In this document: piece after piece, positions 7,891-16,800 of the stretch
Position numbering within the stretch: the first letter of the stretch is position 1
Layout: each line of letters opens with the position of its first letter
From: Amycolatopsis pretoriensis
Lineage (GTDB): Bacteria; Actinomycetota; Actinomycetes; Mycobacteriales; Pseudonocardiaceae
Length of the DNA stretch: 64,000 nucleotides
Direction: 5' to 3'
Assembly: GCF_900107925.1 (NCBI RefSeq)
Contig: NZ_FNUJ01000008.1
Location: forward strand, 124,001 to 188,000
Notes under the pieces: model-generated
Databases searched by the model: none
What the model saw: the letters and a program-made list of their open reading frames with translations, nothing else
Told to the model about the DNA's origin: nothing
Translations under genes and position numbers: made by a program

Positions 7891-8940
7891 TCAGAACAGC
7901 GTGGCCTGAGCGGGTTCCGGGGCCGGCGGCTGACCGCGCCGGCCGTTCAACGCGAACTTGTCCTCGATCTCCTTGCCCGGCTCCGGAAACCCGTACTTCG
8001 CGATCAACGGCCGGATCCGCGCCCCGATCTCGTGCCGGTACCCCGTTTCCGAGCCCGACGCATACAACCGCGTGTACTCCCCCACCAACGACGGGTACGC
8101 CTGCCGCAGCCAAGCGAAGAACACGTCCTTGACCCCCGAGGACAAATACAACGGGTGGTACAGCACGTCCGTCGCCCCCGCGTCGGCCGCCGCCGACACC
8201 AAAGACTCCAGCTGCGCGACGGAATCCGACAAGTGCGGCAGGATCGGCGACAGGAACACCGTGCACGCCAACCCGGCGTCCCGGATCGCCCGCACCGTCG
8301 CCAGCCGGGCCGAGGTCGTCGCCGTGCCGAACTCCACCGACTGCTGCAGCTCCTCGTCCAGCATCGACAGCGATACGCCCAAATGCACCGTCGTCGCCTG
8401 CGAAGCCCTTACCAGCAACGGCAAATCGCGGCGGATCAACGGCCCCTTCGTCAGGATCGAGAACGGCACCCGGTGCCCGGACAGCGCGCCGATGATGCCC
8501 GGCATCAGCTCGTAGCGGCCCTCCGCGCGCTGGTACACGTCCGTGTTCGTGCCGAACGCCACCCGCGGTGGCAGCTTCCGCTTGCGCGCCAGCTCGTTCC
8601 GCAGCACCTCGACGATGTTCGTCTTGACGATCACCTCGTTGTCGAAGTCACCGGCGACGTTCAGGCCGAGACGCGTGTGCGTCGGACGCGCGAAGCAGTA
8701 CTGACAAGCGTGGGTACACCCGCGATAAGGGTTGATCGTGTACTCGCCCGGCAGCATCCGCGCGTCCGCCGGGACGTGGTTCAACGCGCTCTTCGCCAGC
8801 ACCTCGTGGAACGTCACGCCCCGGAACTCCGGCGTCCGGACGCTGCGCACGAACCCCGTCAAGCGGGCCAGGCCCGGCAGCGTCCCCTCGTCGACCCGGT
8901 CCGTGCGCTGGCCGCTCCAGCGCAGCACGTCTTCGTTCAC
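7891..8940 (-). CDS. Radical SAM protein of the Rv2578c/SPL-related family
   Basis: The 349-residue protein contains YRGCTHACQYCFARPTH, the CX3CX2C cluster motif, at about residue 73. The following text (GFDNEV-like segment DFDNEVIVKTNIVEVLRNEL, then GTNTDVYQRAEGRYELMPG and FSILTKGPLIRRDL) is diagnostic of the Rv2578c group of spore-photoproduct-lyase-like proteins. These use a [4Fe-4S] cluster and S-adenosylmethionine; the substrate in mycobacteria is not established. The C-terminal stop lies directly against the MerR stop. Confidence 0.9.
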   Translation of the reverse strand: MNEDVLRWSGQRTDRVDEGTLPGLARLTGFVRSVRTPEFRGVTFHEVLAKSALNHVPADARMLPGEYTINPYRGCTHACQYCFARPTHTRLGLNVAGDFDNEVIVKTNIVEVLRNELARKRKLPPRVAFGTNTDVYQRAEGRYELMPGIIGALSGHRVPFSILTKGPLIRRDLPLLVRASQATTVHLGVSLSMLDEELQQSVEFGTATTSARLATVRAIRDAGLACTVFLSPILPHLSDSVAQLESLVSAAADAGATDVLYHPLYLSSGVKDVFFAWLRQAYPSLVGEYTRLYASGSETGYRHEIGARIRPLIAKYGFPEPGKEIEDKFALNGRRGQPPAPEPAQATLF

Positions 8941-8973
8941 CGATCGAGCATGCCCGAGCCGCGCGAGCCCGGG

Positions 8974-9807
8974 CTAGCCGGATTCGGACATCACGGCGCT
9001 GTTGACGGTCCCGAAGTCCAGGCCGCCCTCCAGCGCGGTGTACGTCCCGTGTTCCAGCAGCTCGGCCGCCGCGCGCTGGGCGACGGCGTAGGCGGACTGC
9101 GCGATCGCCGTGCCGACGCTGATCCGGCGGACGCCGACCGCTTCCAGCTCCGCGACGCTCGGGGCACCCGGCCACACCATCACGTTCACCGGCAGCGGGC
9201 TTTCCTTGACGAGCACGGTGAGCGTCTCCAGGTCGATCAGCCCCGGGACGAACAGGCTGTCCGCGCCCGCCGCCGCGTAGGCGCCCGCGCGGGTCAGGAC
9301 GTCGTCCAGCCGGCCCTCGGGTTCGCCGATGCCGAAGAGGTAGCCGTCGGTGCGGATGTTGATCCACAGCTCGGGCAGCCCGGCCGCGGTCGCCGCGTCC
9401 CGGGCCGCGCGGACCCGGCCGACCTGGGCCGGGACGTCGAACAGCGGACCGCCCGGGGCGGTCGAGTCCTCCAGGTTGATCCCGACCGCGCCGGCGTCGA
9501 CGATCGCCCGGACGGTCGCCGCCACGTCGTCGGCGAACGGGCCGTAGCCGCCCTCGATGTCGGCGGTCACCGGCACGTCGACGACCCGCACGATCCGCGC
9601 GACCAGCTCGGCCATCTCCTCGCGGGTGAGGCCGTGGCCGTCGGGCCGGCCCGCGGACCAGGCGACCCCGCCACTGGTCGTGGCGATCGCCGGGGCACCC
9701 GCCCGCGCGATGAGGGCCGCGCTGGCGGCGTCCCAGGCGTTCGGCAGCACCAGTGTGCGGTCGGTGTGCAGGGCGCGCAGCCGTTCGGCGAGGCGCTTGG
9801 CGGACAT
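8974..9807 (-). CDS. Isocitrate lyase/phosphoenolpyruvate mutase superfamily enzyme
   Basis: The 277-residue TIM barrel has LVLPNAWDAASAALIARAGAPAIATTSGG at the start and VPVTADIEGGYG, the Mg2+/substrate segment, with downstream AGAVGINLEDS. This class includes carboxyvinyl-carboxyphosphonate phosphorylmutase and methylisocitrate lyase-like lyases, which cleave or rearrange C-C or P-C bonds of 2-oxo acids. No phosphonate genes are nearby, so a lyase is more likely than a mutase. The gene follows the DNA repair gene on the same strand, 16 bp away. Confidence 0.86.
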   Translation of the reverse strand: MSAKRLAERLRALHTDRTLVLPNAWDAASAALIARAGAPAIATTSGGVAWSAGRPDGHGLTREEMAELVARIVRVVDVPVTADIEGGYGPFADDVAATVRAIVDAGAVGINLEDSTAPGGPLFDVPAQVGRVRAARDAATAAGLPELWINIRTDGYLFGIGEPEGRLDDVLTRAGAYAAAGADSLFVPGLIDLETLTVLVKESPLPVNVMVWPGAPSVAELEAVGVRRISVGTAIAQSAYAVAQRAAAELLEHGTYTALEGGLDFGTVNSAVMSESG

Positions 9808-9823
9808 GGTTCTCCTTGGGTGG

Positions 9824-11209
9824 TCAAGCGGCCGGCGACGGGGTGCCGGCGGCGATCAGGTGGGTCGCGGCGAAGGCCCGCCACGGGTGCCAGGCGGCGG
9901 CCGTGCGGCCGGCGACGGCGAAGACGTCGTGCTCGAGCAGCTGCATCTCGACCGTGCGCTCGGTCGCCGGGAAGGCGTCGGCGTGCCCCAGCCGCAGCGC
10001 GATCTCCTGGGCCGTGCTCTGCTCGATGCCGGGCAACGCCGTCAGCGCGGCGGTGCAGTCGGCGAGGCTCGCGCCGGGGTCGAGCAGGGTCTCATCGGCG
10101 GCCACGGCGGCAGCTAACCCGCGCAGCGTCCGCGCGGTCGCCGCGGGCAGCCGGGCCGCGGCCAGGTCCGCCTGAGCGAGGACCTCGGCCGACGGGAACA
10201 GGTGCGTCAGGCCGTGTTCGAGGCCGGGCACCGGCTGCCCCACCGCTTCGACCAGCGCGGCCAGCTGCCGCCGCACCCGCGTCCGGACGCTGTACTGGCT
10301 GAGCACGGCTTCCACGGCGATCTCGAAGAAACCCCAGGCACCCGGCACGCGCAGGCCGGGCCGTTTGCGCAGGAGCGGCCCGAGCACCGGGTCGTCGGCG
10401 AGGGCGGCTTCGGCGGGGGCGGTGTCGGCGTCGACGCCGAACATCCGCCCGACGCGGTCGACGACGTGGATGAGGCCTTCCCAGAACGGCATGTGCGCGG
10501 TCAGCAGCAGGTGGTCGTCGCCACCGCGCTCGACCTCGAGGACCCCGGCCTCGCCGTCGAGGCTGATCGTGCGCCGGTAGACGCCGTCGCGCACCGACTC
10601 CACCCCGGGCACCGCGCGCTCGGCGAGGAACGCGGAGAGCGCTTCCCAGTGCAGGGGCGCCACGAACGGCAGCCGCATCCGCAAGCCACCGTCCGCGGCG
10701 ATCCGGTCGGCCTTGCGGCGCCGGCCGCGCAGCTCGACCGGGGACGCGTGGAAGACCAGCTTCATGTCCCGGTTGAACTGGCGCAGGCTGCCGAAGCCGG
10801 AAGCGAACGCCACGTCCGCGACGGTCAGGTCGGAGTCGTCGAGCAGGCGGCGCGCGAAGTGCGCGCGCCGCGAGCGGGCGAGCTGGTCCGGCGTCACGCC
10901 CAAGTGGTCGTGGAAGAGCCGGCGCAGGTGCCGCGGGGACACGGCCAGCCGCCGGCCGAGCGCGGCTTCGGTGCCGGTGTCCAGCACGCCGGCGATGATG
11001 AGCTGCACCGCGCGGCAGACGAGCTCGGGCGCGTCGGCGCCGACCGGGCCGGCGACGCGGTAGGGGCGGCAGCGCAGGCACGCCCGGAACCCGGCGGCCT
11101 CCGCCTCGGCGGCCAGCTCGAACGTCCGCACGTTCTCGGCGAGCGGCTTCGCCCCGCACCCGGGCCGGCAGTAGATGCCGGTGGTGACCACGGCCGAAAA
11201 AGTCGTCAT
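9824..11209 (-). CDS. Ada-AlkA-type fusion: Ada metal domain, AraC HTH and HhH-GPD glycosylase domain
   Basis: Three parts are visible in 461 residues. The Ada zinc-thiolate domain (TTGIYCRPGCGAKPLAEN, GFRACLRCRPY) has a short N-terminus lacking the usual leading strand. An AraC HTH follows (LGRRLAVSPRHLRRLFHD, VADVAFASGFGSLRQFNRDMK). The C-terminal half is AlkA-like, with a helix-hairpin-helix (LTALPGIEQSTAQEIALR). The segment that should carry the catalytic Asp after AFP reads ATERTVEMQ, without an obvious Asp, so glycosylase activity is doubtful. In full-length homologues the protein senses methyl-phosphotriesters and excises alkylated bases. Confidence 0.82.
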   Translation of the reverse strand: MTTFSAVVTTGIYCRPGCGAKPLAENVRTFELAAEAEAAGFRACLRCRPYRVAGPVGADAPELVCRAVQLIIAGVLDTGTEAALGRRLAVSPRHLRRLFHDHLGVTPDQLARSRRAHFARRLLDDSDLTVADVAFASGFGSLRQFNRDMKLVFHASPVELRGRRRKADRIAADGGLRMRLPFVAPLHWEALSAFLAERAVPGVESVRDGVYRRTISLDGEAGVLEVERGGDDHLLLTAHMPFWEGLIHVVDRVGRMFGVDADTAPAEAALADDPVLGPLLRKRPGLRVPGAWGFFEIAVEAVLSQYSVRTRVRRQLAALVEAVGQPVPGLEHGLTHLFPSAEVLAQADLAAARLPAATARTLRGLAAAVAADETLLDPGASLADCTAALTALPGIEQSTAQEIALRLGHADAFPATERTVEMQLLEHDVFAVAGRTAAAWHPWRAFAATHLIAAGTPSPAA

Positions 11210-11271
11210 CCCCCAGGTTTAGGGGATCGGGCCCGGCGGGCGCCAGCCGGATCCGGACAGGAACGGGGAAG

Positions 11272-11433
11272 GTGCGCATCCCCGGAGAAGACGTGTCCGG
11301 ATCCACCGTCCACAAGGAACTGATCGCCGGCGAGTTCGCCGACCTGATCACCGAGTTCTCCGTGGCGCACCGGCCCATGGCCTACGGTGATCTCCGTGGA
11401 CGAGGGCGTGGCGCGGGACGACGAGCCGGGTGA
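11272..11433 (+). other. Possible short ORF or gene relic upstream of the pentapeptide/EccC fusion
   Basis: A GTG at 11272 with a GGGGAAGG ribosome binding site opens a 53-codon frame beginning VRIPGEDVSGSTVHKELIAG and continuing EFADLITEFSVAHRP. The first 35 codons look protein-like, after which the frame degenerates into Arg/Gly-rich text where it overlaps the next gene. It may be a small protein or the 5' remnant of a lost gene. I cannot match it to a family. Confidence 0.25.
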
Positions 11434-13168
11434 GGTCGCCTACCGGGTCCTGTCGATCCGGATGATCTGGTTCGCTTCCGCCGTGATCGTGGTGCTCGGG
11501 ATCGCGGTCGCGGTGTGGTTGCTGGCGGCCTTCGGCCACGGTGACGCCCAGGAGCGCAACCAGCTGGAGGCGGTCAAGACGGCCGGCACCGTCGTGGTCG
11601 GCACGGGCGGGGCGGCGGCGTTGCTGCTCGCCGCGCGCCGGCAGCGGAGCGCCGAAATCGCCCTGAAGCAGAAGGACCTGGACCAGGCGGCGGTGGCCCG
11701 CACGCACGCGCTGCAGGAGCGGATGGCCGAGGACACCCGGCTGGACGCGGCGGAGCGGCGGCTCACCGAGCTCTACAGCACGGCGGTCGACCAGCTGGGC
11801 TCGGAGCGGCTGGCGGTCCAGCTCGGCGGGCTGTACGCCCTGGAGCGGCTCGGCCAGAGCAGCCCCGGCCAGCGGCAGACGATCGTCAACGTGCTGTGCG
11901 CCTACCTGCGCATGTTCACCGACTCGGCCGCGGACGTCGTCGAGAACCCCGTCGGGCAGCAGGGCCGCGTCCGGCAGGCCGTGGGCGAGGTGCTGGCGGC
12001 CCACCTGCGTCCCGACGCGCCGGACCACCGCTTCTGGCCGGACATCGACATCGACCTCGCCGGGGCGAGCCTGCTGGGCTTCGACCTGAGCGGCTGCCGC
12101 GTCCGGTCGGCGGGCTTCGGGGCGGCGGCTTTCGTGGGCCCGGCCCGTTTCGCCGGCACGACGTTCACGGGCGCGGCCGGTTTCGCGTCGGCGGAGTTCA
12201 CCGCGGTGGCGGACTTCACCGGGACGACGTTCGGCGCCCGCGCGGACTTCACGGCGGCGACCTTCCGCGGCGACGCGGTGTTCGCGTCGGCGCGTTTCGC
12301 CGACGGCCCGGAGTTCGCCGACGCGACCTTCCTGACCCGTTCGGACTTCGGTTCGGCGGGGTTCTTCGAGAGTTCGGTGCCGTCCGACGAGCTGCCGCCC
12401 GAGCTGGCCCGGCAGCTGACCACGCTGCCGCTCCACGTGCCCTACGCCGAGCTACCGGCGTCCGACGCCCTGCCGCTGGGGGTGCGGCTCGACGGAACCC
12501 CGGCCGTCTGGTCGCCGGAGGCCGATCCGCACTTCGTGGCGTTCCTGGGCCCGGAGTCGGGCAAGACGACGCTGGTACGCGGCATCCTGCGCGGCATCGT
12601 CGAGCGGCACACACCGGCGGAGGCGGTGATCCTGCTGGTGGACTACCGCCGCACCTCGCTCGGTTACGTCGGGACGGAGCACCTGCTGGCGTACGCGGTG
12701 TCCACCGCCCAGCTCGGCGGCATGGTGGAGGACGTCCGGCAGTCGCTGCGGCGCCGGCTCCCCGGCCCCGACGTCACGCAGGAGCAGCTGAAGAACCGCA
12801 GCTGGTGGTCCGGACCGGAGCTGTACGTGGTGGTGGACGACGCGGACCTCGTCACCGCCGGCGGCATCGACCCCCTCGAGCCGCTGCGCGAGTTCCTCCC
12901 GCAGGCGAAGGACGTCGGCCTGCACGTGGTGATCGCCCGCCGCACGGAGGGAGCGTCCGGCGCGCTGGAGCACGGGGTGCTGAACACGTTGGCCGGCCTG
13001 CGGGTCCCGGGCGTCGTCGGGAACGGCGACTTCCGCGAGGGGCCGCTGCTTTCCGGGGTTTGGCCGTCGGCGCTGATGCCGGGCCGGGTGACGGCGGTCA
13101 GCCGGCGTTACGGCCGGGAGCTGGTTCAGCTCGCGTGGCCGGAGCCCGATCCGCCTCTTTCCGCCTGA
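11387..13168 (+). CDS. Membrane-anchored pentapeptide-repeat protein fused to an EccC-like (T7SS) ATPase domain
   Basis: The 593-residue protein is tripartite. Residues 25-85 hold two membrane helices (MIWFASAVIVVLGIAVAVWLL; TVVVGTGGAAALLLAA) followed by an ERLAVQLGGLYALERLGQ segment. Residues about 220-335 are F-centred pentapeptide repeats (ARFAGTTFTGAAGFASAEFT and so on). Residues about 365-590 match the last FtsK/SpoIIIE-type domain of EccC: Walker A LGPESGKTTL near 387-396, LVDYRRTSLGYVG, RSWWSGPELYVVVDDADLV with Walker B near 479-485, FLPQAKDVGLHVVIARR, and GPLLSGVWPSALMPGR. The first Walker A Gly is Leu. No ESX genes adjoin it. GTG 11387 is the longest start; GTGs at 11396 and 11408 are alternatives. 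Confidence 0.85.
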   Translation: MISVDEGVARDDEPGEVAYRVLSIRMIWFASAVIVVLGIAVAVWLLAAFGHGDAQERNQLEAVKTAGTVVVGTGGAAALLLAARRQRSAEIALKQKDLDQAAVARTHALQERMAEDTRLDAAERRLTELYSTAVDQLGSERLAVQLGGLYALERLGQSSPGQRQTIVNVLCAYLRMFTDSAADVVENPVGQQGRVRQAVGEVLAAHLRPDAPDHRFWPDIDIDLAGASLLGFDLSGCRVRSAGFGAAAFVGPARFAGTTFTGAAGFASAEFTAVADFTGTTFGARADFTAATFRGDAVFASARFADGPEFADATFLTRSDFGSAGFFESSVPSDELPPELARQLTTLPLHVPYAELPASDALPLGVRLDGTPAVWSPEADPHFVAFLGPESGKTTLVRGILRGIVERHTPAEAVILLVDYRRTSLGYVGTEHLLAYAVSTAQLGGMVEDVRQSLRRRLPGPDVTQEQLKNRSWWSGPELYVVVDDADLVTAGGIDPLEPLREFLPQAKDVGLHVVIARRTEGASGALEHGVLNTLAGLRVPGVVGNGDFREGPLLSGVWPSALMPGRVTAVSRRYGRELVQLAWPEPDPPLSA

Positions 13169-13170
13169 AT

Positions 13171-13432
13171 TCAGACGAGTTTCATCGACGAGACATCGGG
13201 CAGCCGATCGGGCGGCGGGGATCTCGCCGTCCGGAACCTGGGCCGGCGCAACGGTTTCCGGGACGGCGAGGTCAACGCTCGGCTGCCCGGCCACCCACAC
13301 CGCGACCACCCGGCACTGGGATATCTGCGCACGCAACCGGTCCGCGCCGGCGAAATCCGCCGACAACAGGAATTCGAGGACTTCGCGTTCCGCCCGCGTC
13401 AGATCCCGGGGCGCGATGGGTACCGGTGCCAT
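13171..13432 (-). pseudogene. Truncated gene for a small conserved actinobacterial protein
   Basis: From ATG 13432 the frame reads MAPVPIAPRDLTRAEREVLE, then FLLSADFAGADRLRAQ and PSVDLAVPETVAPAQVPDG. This resembles a common uncharacterised family of about 130-150 residues. The expected middle is missing, and the natural C-terminal tail appears to continue in another frame (PPPDRLPDVSSMKLV then TGA at 13171-13173). An internal deletion with frameshift is the simplest reading. The original frame otherwise runs antisense through the pentapeptide/EccC gene, which cannot be real coding. Confidence 0.5.
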
Positions 13433-13475
13433 GCGCGAAAACCGTAGCGCCGGCCCCACCCGGTAGTCTCCCCTG

Positions 13476-13841
13476 GTGACCGTTCCCGACCGCGAACAGG
13501 TGGCGCGCACCTGGACCGAGCTGATCTCCGGTGCCGTCACCAGGACCGATGCGCACTCCTGGGCGGTGCCGTGGGTGGAAGACACCCCGGAGCTCGTCAC
13601 GGATCCGATGACCAGGAACGCCCTCCTGCACCTGCACGGCTTCGACCAGGCCTACACCCCCGACGGCAAGGTCGGGCACGGCGTCGGCACCGATTGGCTG
13701 CACAGCGAAGAAGACATCGCCTCCGCGTTCACCCGCTGGCGGACGGCGACCGCCGAATACGACCAGGACCCGGTGGGCTACGCCGCCCGGGCCCGCCGGC
13801 GTGCCCTTGAACAGGTGCGCAAGGAGCAGGCGGAGTCCTGA
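13476..13841 (+). CDS. Small acidic protein of unknown function, convergent with the RHS gene
   Basis: This 121-residue protein begins VTVPDREQVARTWTELISG and includes WVEDTPELVTDPMTRNALLH, GHGVGTDWLHSEEDIASAF and a basic C-terminus (ARARRRALEQVRKE). It has no signal peptide or membrane helix. I recognise no family. Its position, convergent to the RHS gene across a shared terminator, makes it a weak candidate for an RHS-associated immunity protein, although those are usually co-directional with the toxin gene. Confidence 0.72.
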   Translation: MTVPDREQVARTWTELISGAVTRTDAHSWAVPWVEDTPELVTDPMTRNALLHLHGFDQAYTPDGKVGHGVGTDWLHSEEDIASAFTRWRTATAEYDQDPVGYAARARRRALEQVRKEQAES

Positions 13842-13842
13842 C

Positions 13843-13869
13843 CGGGTGCGGGATTCGGTACCGCACCCG
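13843..13869. terminator. Bidirectional stem-loop between the 13476 gene and the RHS gene
   Basis: CGGGTGCGG (13843-13851) and CCGCACCCG (13861-13869) form a perfect 9-bp stem with a 9-nt loop. It starts 2 bp after one stop codon and ends 8 bp before the other. No T-tract is visible, as is common in high-GC actinobacteria. Confidence 0.6.
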
Positions 13870-13877
13870 ATCGGCAA

Positions 13878-16800
13878 TCACTCCCAGGCGCCGCAACCCA
13901 CCTGCTTCAGCACGTATTTCAGGGTGCTGTGGAACGAGGTGATCGGCCGGCCGCTCGGGTTGGCCGGGTCCCGGATGACCACGTCCACATTGCCGTCACC
14001 CGTTTCGAGCACCCGGATCATGTTCCCGCTGTTGGCGTCGAAGTAGAGATCGCCGTTCTGCCAGACGTGGTCGACGTCGATCTGACGGCCGCCGGACTGC
14101 ACCTGGCCGTGGACGTCCCGCGGCGCGGTCGAGCCGCCGTCGCCCGCTGTCGTGTGCGCGATCGCGACCCCGCCGACCGCGACCGCGGAGCCGACCAGGC
14201 CGGCGCCCACCAGGACCCCGCCGTCGATGGCCAGCGCGGTTCCGCCGCCGGCGACCGCGACGGTCGCCACCGCGCCGCACGGTTCGAGCACGATGCACGC
14301 GCCGATGCCGAGCGCGGCGCCCGCCACGGCCGCGCCGATGCCGAGGCATTCCCAGAAGCCGCAAAGACCCGTCGGGTCGGTGTAGTTGACGGGGTTCCCG
14401 CCCGCGTACGCGTACGGCGTGCGGGTCTTGTCGACCATCGGATCCGGTGTCAGGAACAGGGCCGAGGCCGGGTCGTAGTACCGGGCCCTGAGGTAGACCA
14501 GCCCGGATTCGGCGTCCGTGTACTGGCCGGTGAACAGCAGCGGCGTGGTCACCGTGCCGGTTGTGCTCACCGTGCCGTACGGCGTGTACGTGTCGCGGCC
14601 GACCAGCCGCCCGACCGCGTCGAGCAGCCCGGCCGTCGAGCCGACCTGGTCGTGCACGAACCAGGACGTGCCGGCCGCGCCGACCTGCTCGATCGGCAGG
14701 CCGTCGGGTCCGTACACGAACTGGTGGTCGCCGTCGGACAGCACGTTCGGCGTGGACCCCGCGTCCCAGACGAAGGTGGTGGTCCGGCCCGCCAGCGTCT
14801 TCGTCGCCCGCAACCCGTCACCGTTGTAGGTGTAGGTGGCCGATCCGCTCGTGCCGGTGTACGACGTCAGGCGCGCGGCCTGGTCGTAGCCGTACGTCGC
14901 CGAGCCGGCCTTGGTGCGGTTTCCGTTGCCGTCGAAGGTGTCCGCGGTGACCTGCCCGGCCGCGTCGAACGACTGCGTGAGTGATCCGACGGTGGTCGGG
15001 TTGTTCGCCGCGTCGTAGCCGAAGGACATGCCCTTCGCACCGGCCAGCTGCTCCCGCGGGCTGTAGCCGACGTCGCCGGTCTCGCCGTCCGCGGTGACCG
15101 AGGACACCTGGCCGAGCGCGTCCCGCCCGTAGCCGAGCGAGAGCACGGTGCCGGCGGCCGTCGCGGTCAGCTGATCGGCGTCGTTGTAGCTGTTGGTGAC
15201 CGTCACGCCGTTCGGATAGGCGACCGTGGCCACCTGGCCATCGGCGTTGTAACCGAACCCGGTGGCGTTCCCGTTCCAGTCGGTCACCTTGGTCAGCCGC
15301 TCGGCGTCGTCGAAGGTCCGTGCCACCGGCGTGGCCTGGCCGGGGTAGGCGATCGACGTCAGGTTGCCGGCGTTGTCGTAGCCGTATCCGACCGCCGCGC
15401 CGGAGCCCTGGGTCTGCGCCGTGACCTCTCCGAAGACGTCGTACGTCCAAGTCGACTTGCCGGTGCCGTCGGTCCGCGAGACGCGCTGGCCCAGCGGGTC
15501 GTAACCGTAGGAGACGCCGGGCGTCACACCGTCCGAATAGGACACCGACGTCAGCCGCCCGGTGGCGTCGTAGCCCTTGGTGGTGACCCGGCCGGTGGCG
15601 TCGGTCGCGGTCACGCCGAGACCGGCCGGGTCCAGCCGCCGGCTGGTGACGCGGTGGTCCGGGTCCGTTCTCGAAACCTGGCGGCCCTGGCCGTCGTAGC
15701 CGTAGGAAGTCTTGTCCCCCAACGCGTCCTTCGTGTCGGCGATGGTGCCGTCCGGGTTGTACTCGGTGACCTGCGCGGTGTTGTCCGCTTGGGTGACCGT
15801 GGTCGCCCGCTCGGCGGCGTCGAACGTCGTGGTCGTGGTGCGGTTGTTCGCGTCGGTCGTCGACGTCCGCTGGTGATCGGCGTCGTAGGTCACCGAACTG
15901 GTGTGCCCCAGCGGATCGGTCGTCTTGAGAAGCTGGCCGAACGCGTCCAGGGTGTAGGACGTGGTCTTGCCGTTGGGATCGGTTGCCGAGGTGAGCCAGC
16001 CGGTGCCGGTGTCGTAGCCGAACCGGGTCTCGTCACCGAGCGGGTCGGTGACGGTCGCCTTGTCCCCGGCCGAGTCGTAGGTGTAGGTCGTGGTCTTGCC
16101 GTTCGCGTCGACCGACCGGTTCAGGTCGGCGGGGTGCGCGGCGTCGTCGTAGTACGAGCGCACGGTGCGCGTCGGCGCCGGCCCGAAGTTGCCGGTGGTG
16201 GACTCGACGACGTTGTTCGCCTTGGTGAGCGTGGTCGATGTCGGCACGGCGGTGTTCGGGTCGTACGTCGTGACCGTGGCGACCCCGTTCGCGTCGATCG
16301 TCTCGACCAGGTTGTCGTTGTCGTCGTAGAAGTAGTCCGTCGTGAAGCCGAGCGGGTCGGACTCCGCCGTCTTGTTGCCGTGGTCGTCGTAGCTGAACGT
16401 GCGCACGTTGCCGTCGGCGTCCGTCGTCGTGGACACGCCGAGCGTCACGGGGTCGTAGGTGAAGCTCGACGTGCCCGCGTCCGCGGTGCCGTAGCCCTTG
16501 GTCTCCGAGACCAGCAGCCCGTTCTGGTACGTGTCGAGCGTCTTGTGCCCGCCCGCGTCGGTGACCAGCGTCTGGCCGGCCGCGGGGTAGCCGAACGTGG
16601 TGACGCCGCCGTCGGGATCGGTCTGGCTGGTCACGCGCTCGGCGCCGTCGTAGGCCATGGCGGTGACCGCGTTCGCGGGACCGTCGTGGTTCTTGGCCGA
16701 CCGCATGGCCGTCATCAAGTGCCCCGCGGCGTAGCCGTACTGCGCGTGCCCGCCGCCCACGTCGATGACGTCGGTCAGGTTGCCGTCGCCGTCGTAGGCG

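Noticed and set aside
8974..9807. Phosphonate biosynthesis (PEP mutase)
   Set aside because: The superfamily includes many lyases and no phosphonate or decarboxylase partner genes adjoin it.
12452..13170. Minus-strand frame antisense to the pentapeptide/EccC gene
   Set aside because: Only the part above 13171 looks like protein; the rest is shadow of well-supported plus-strand coding sequence.
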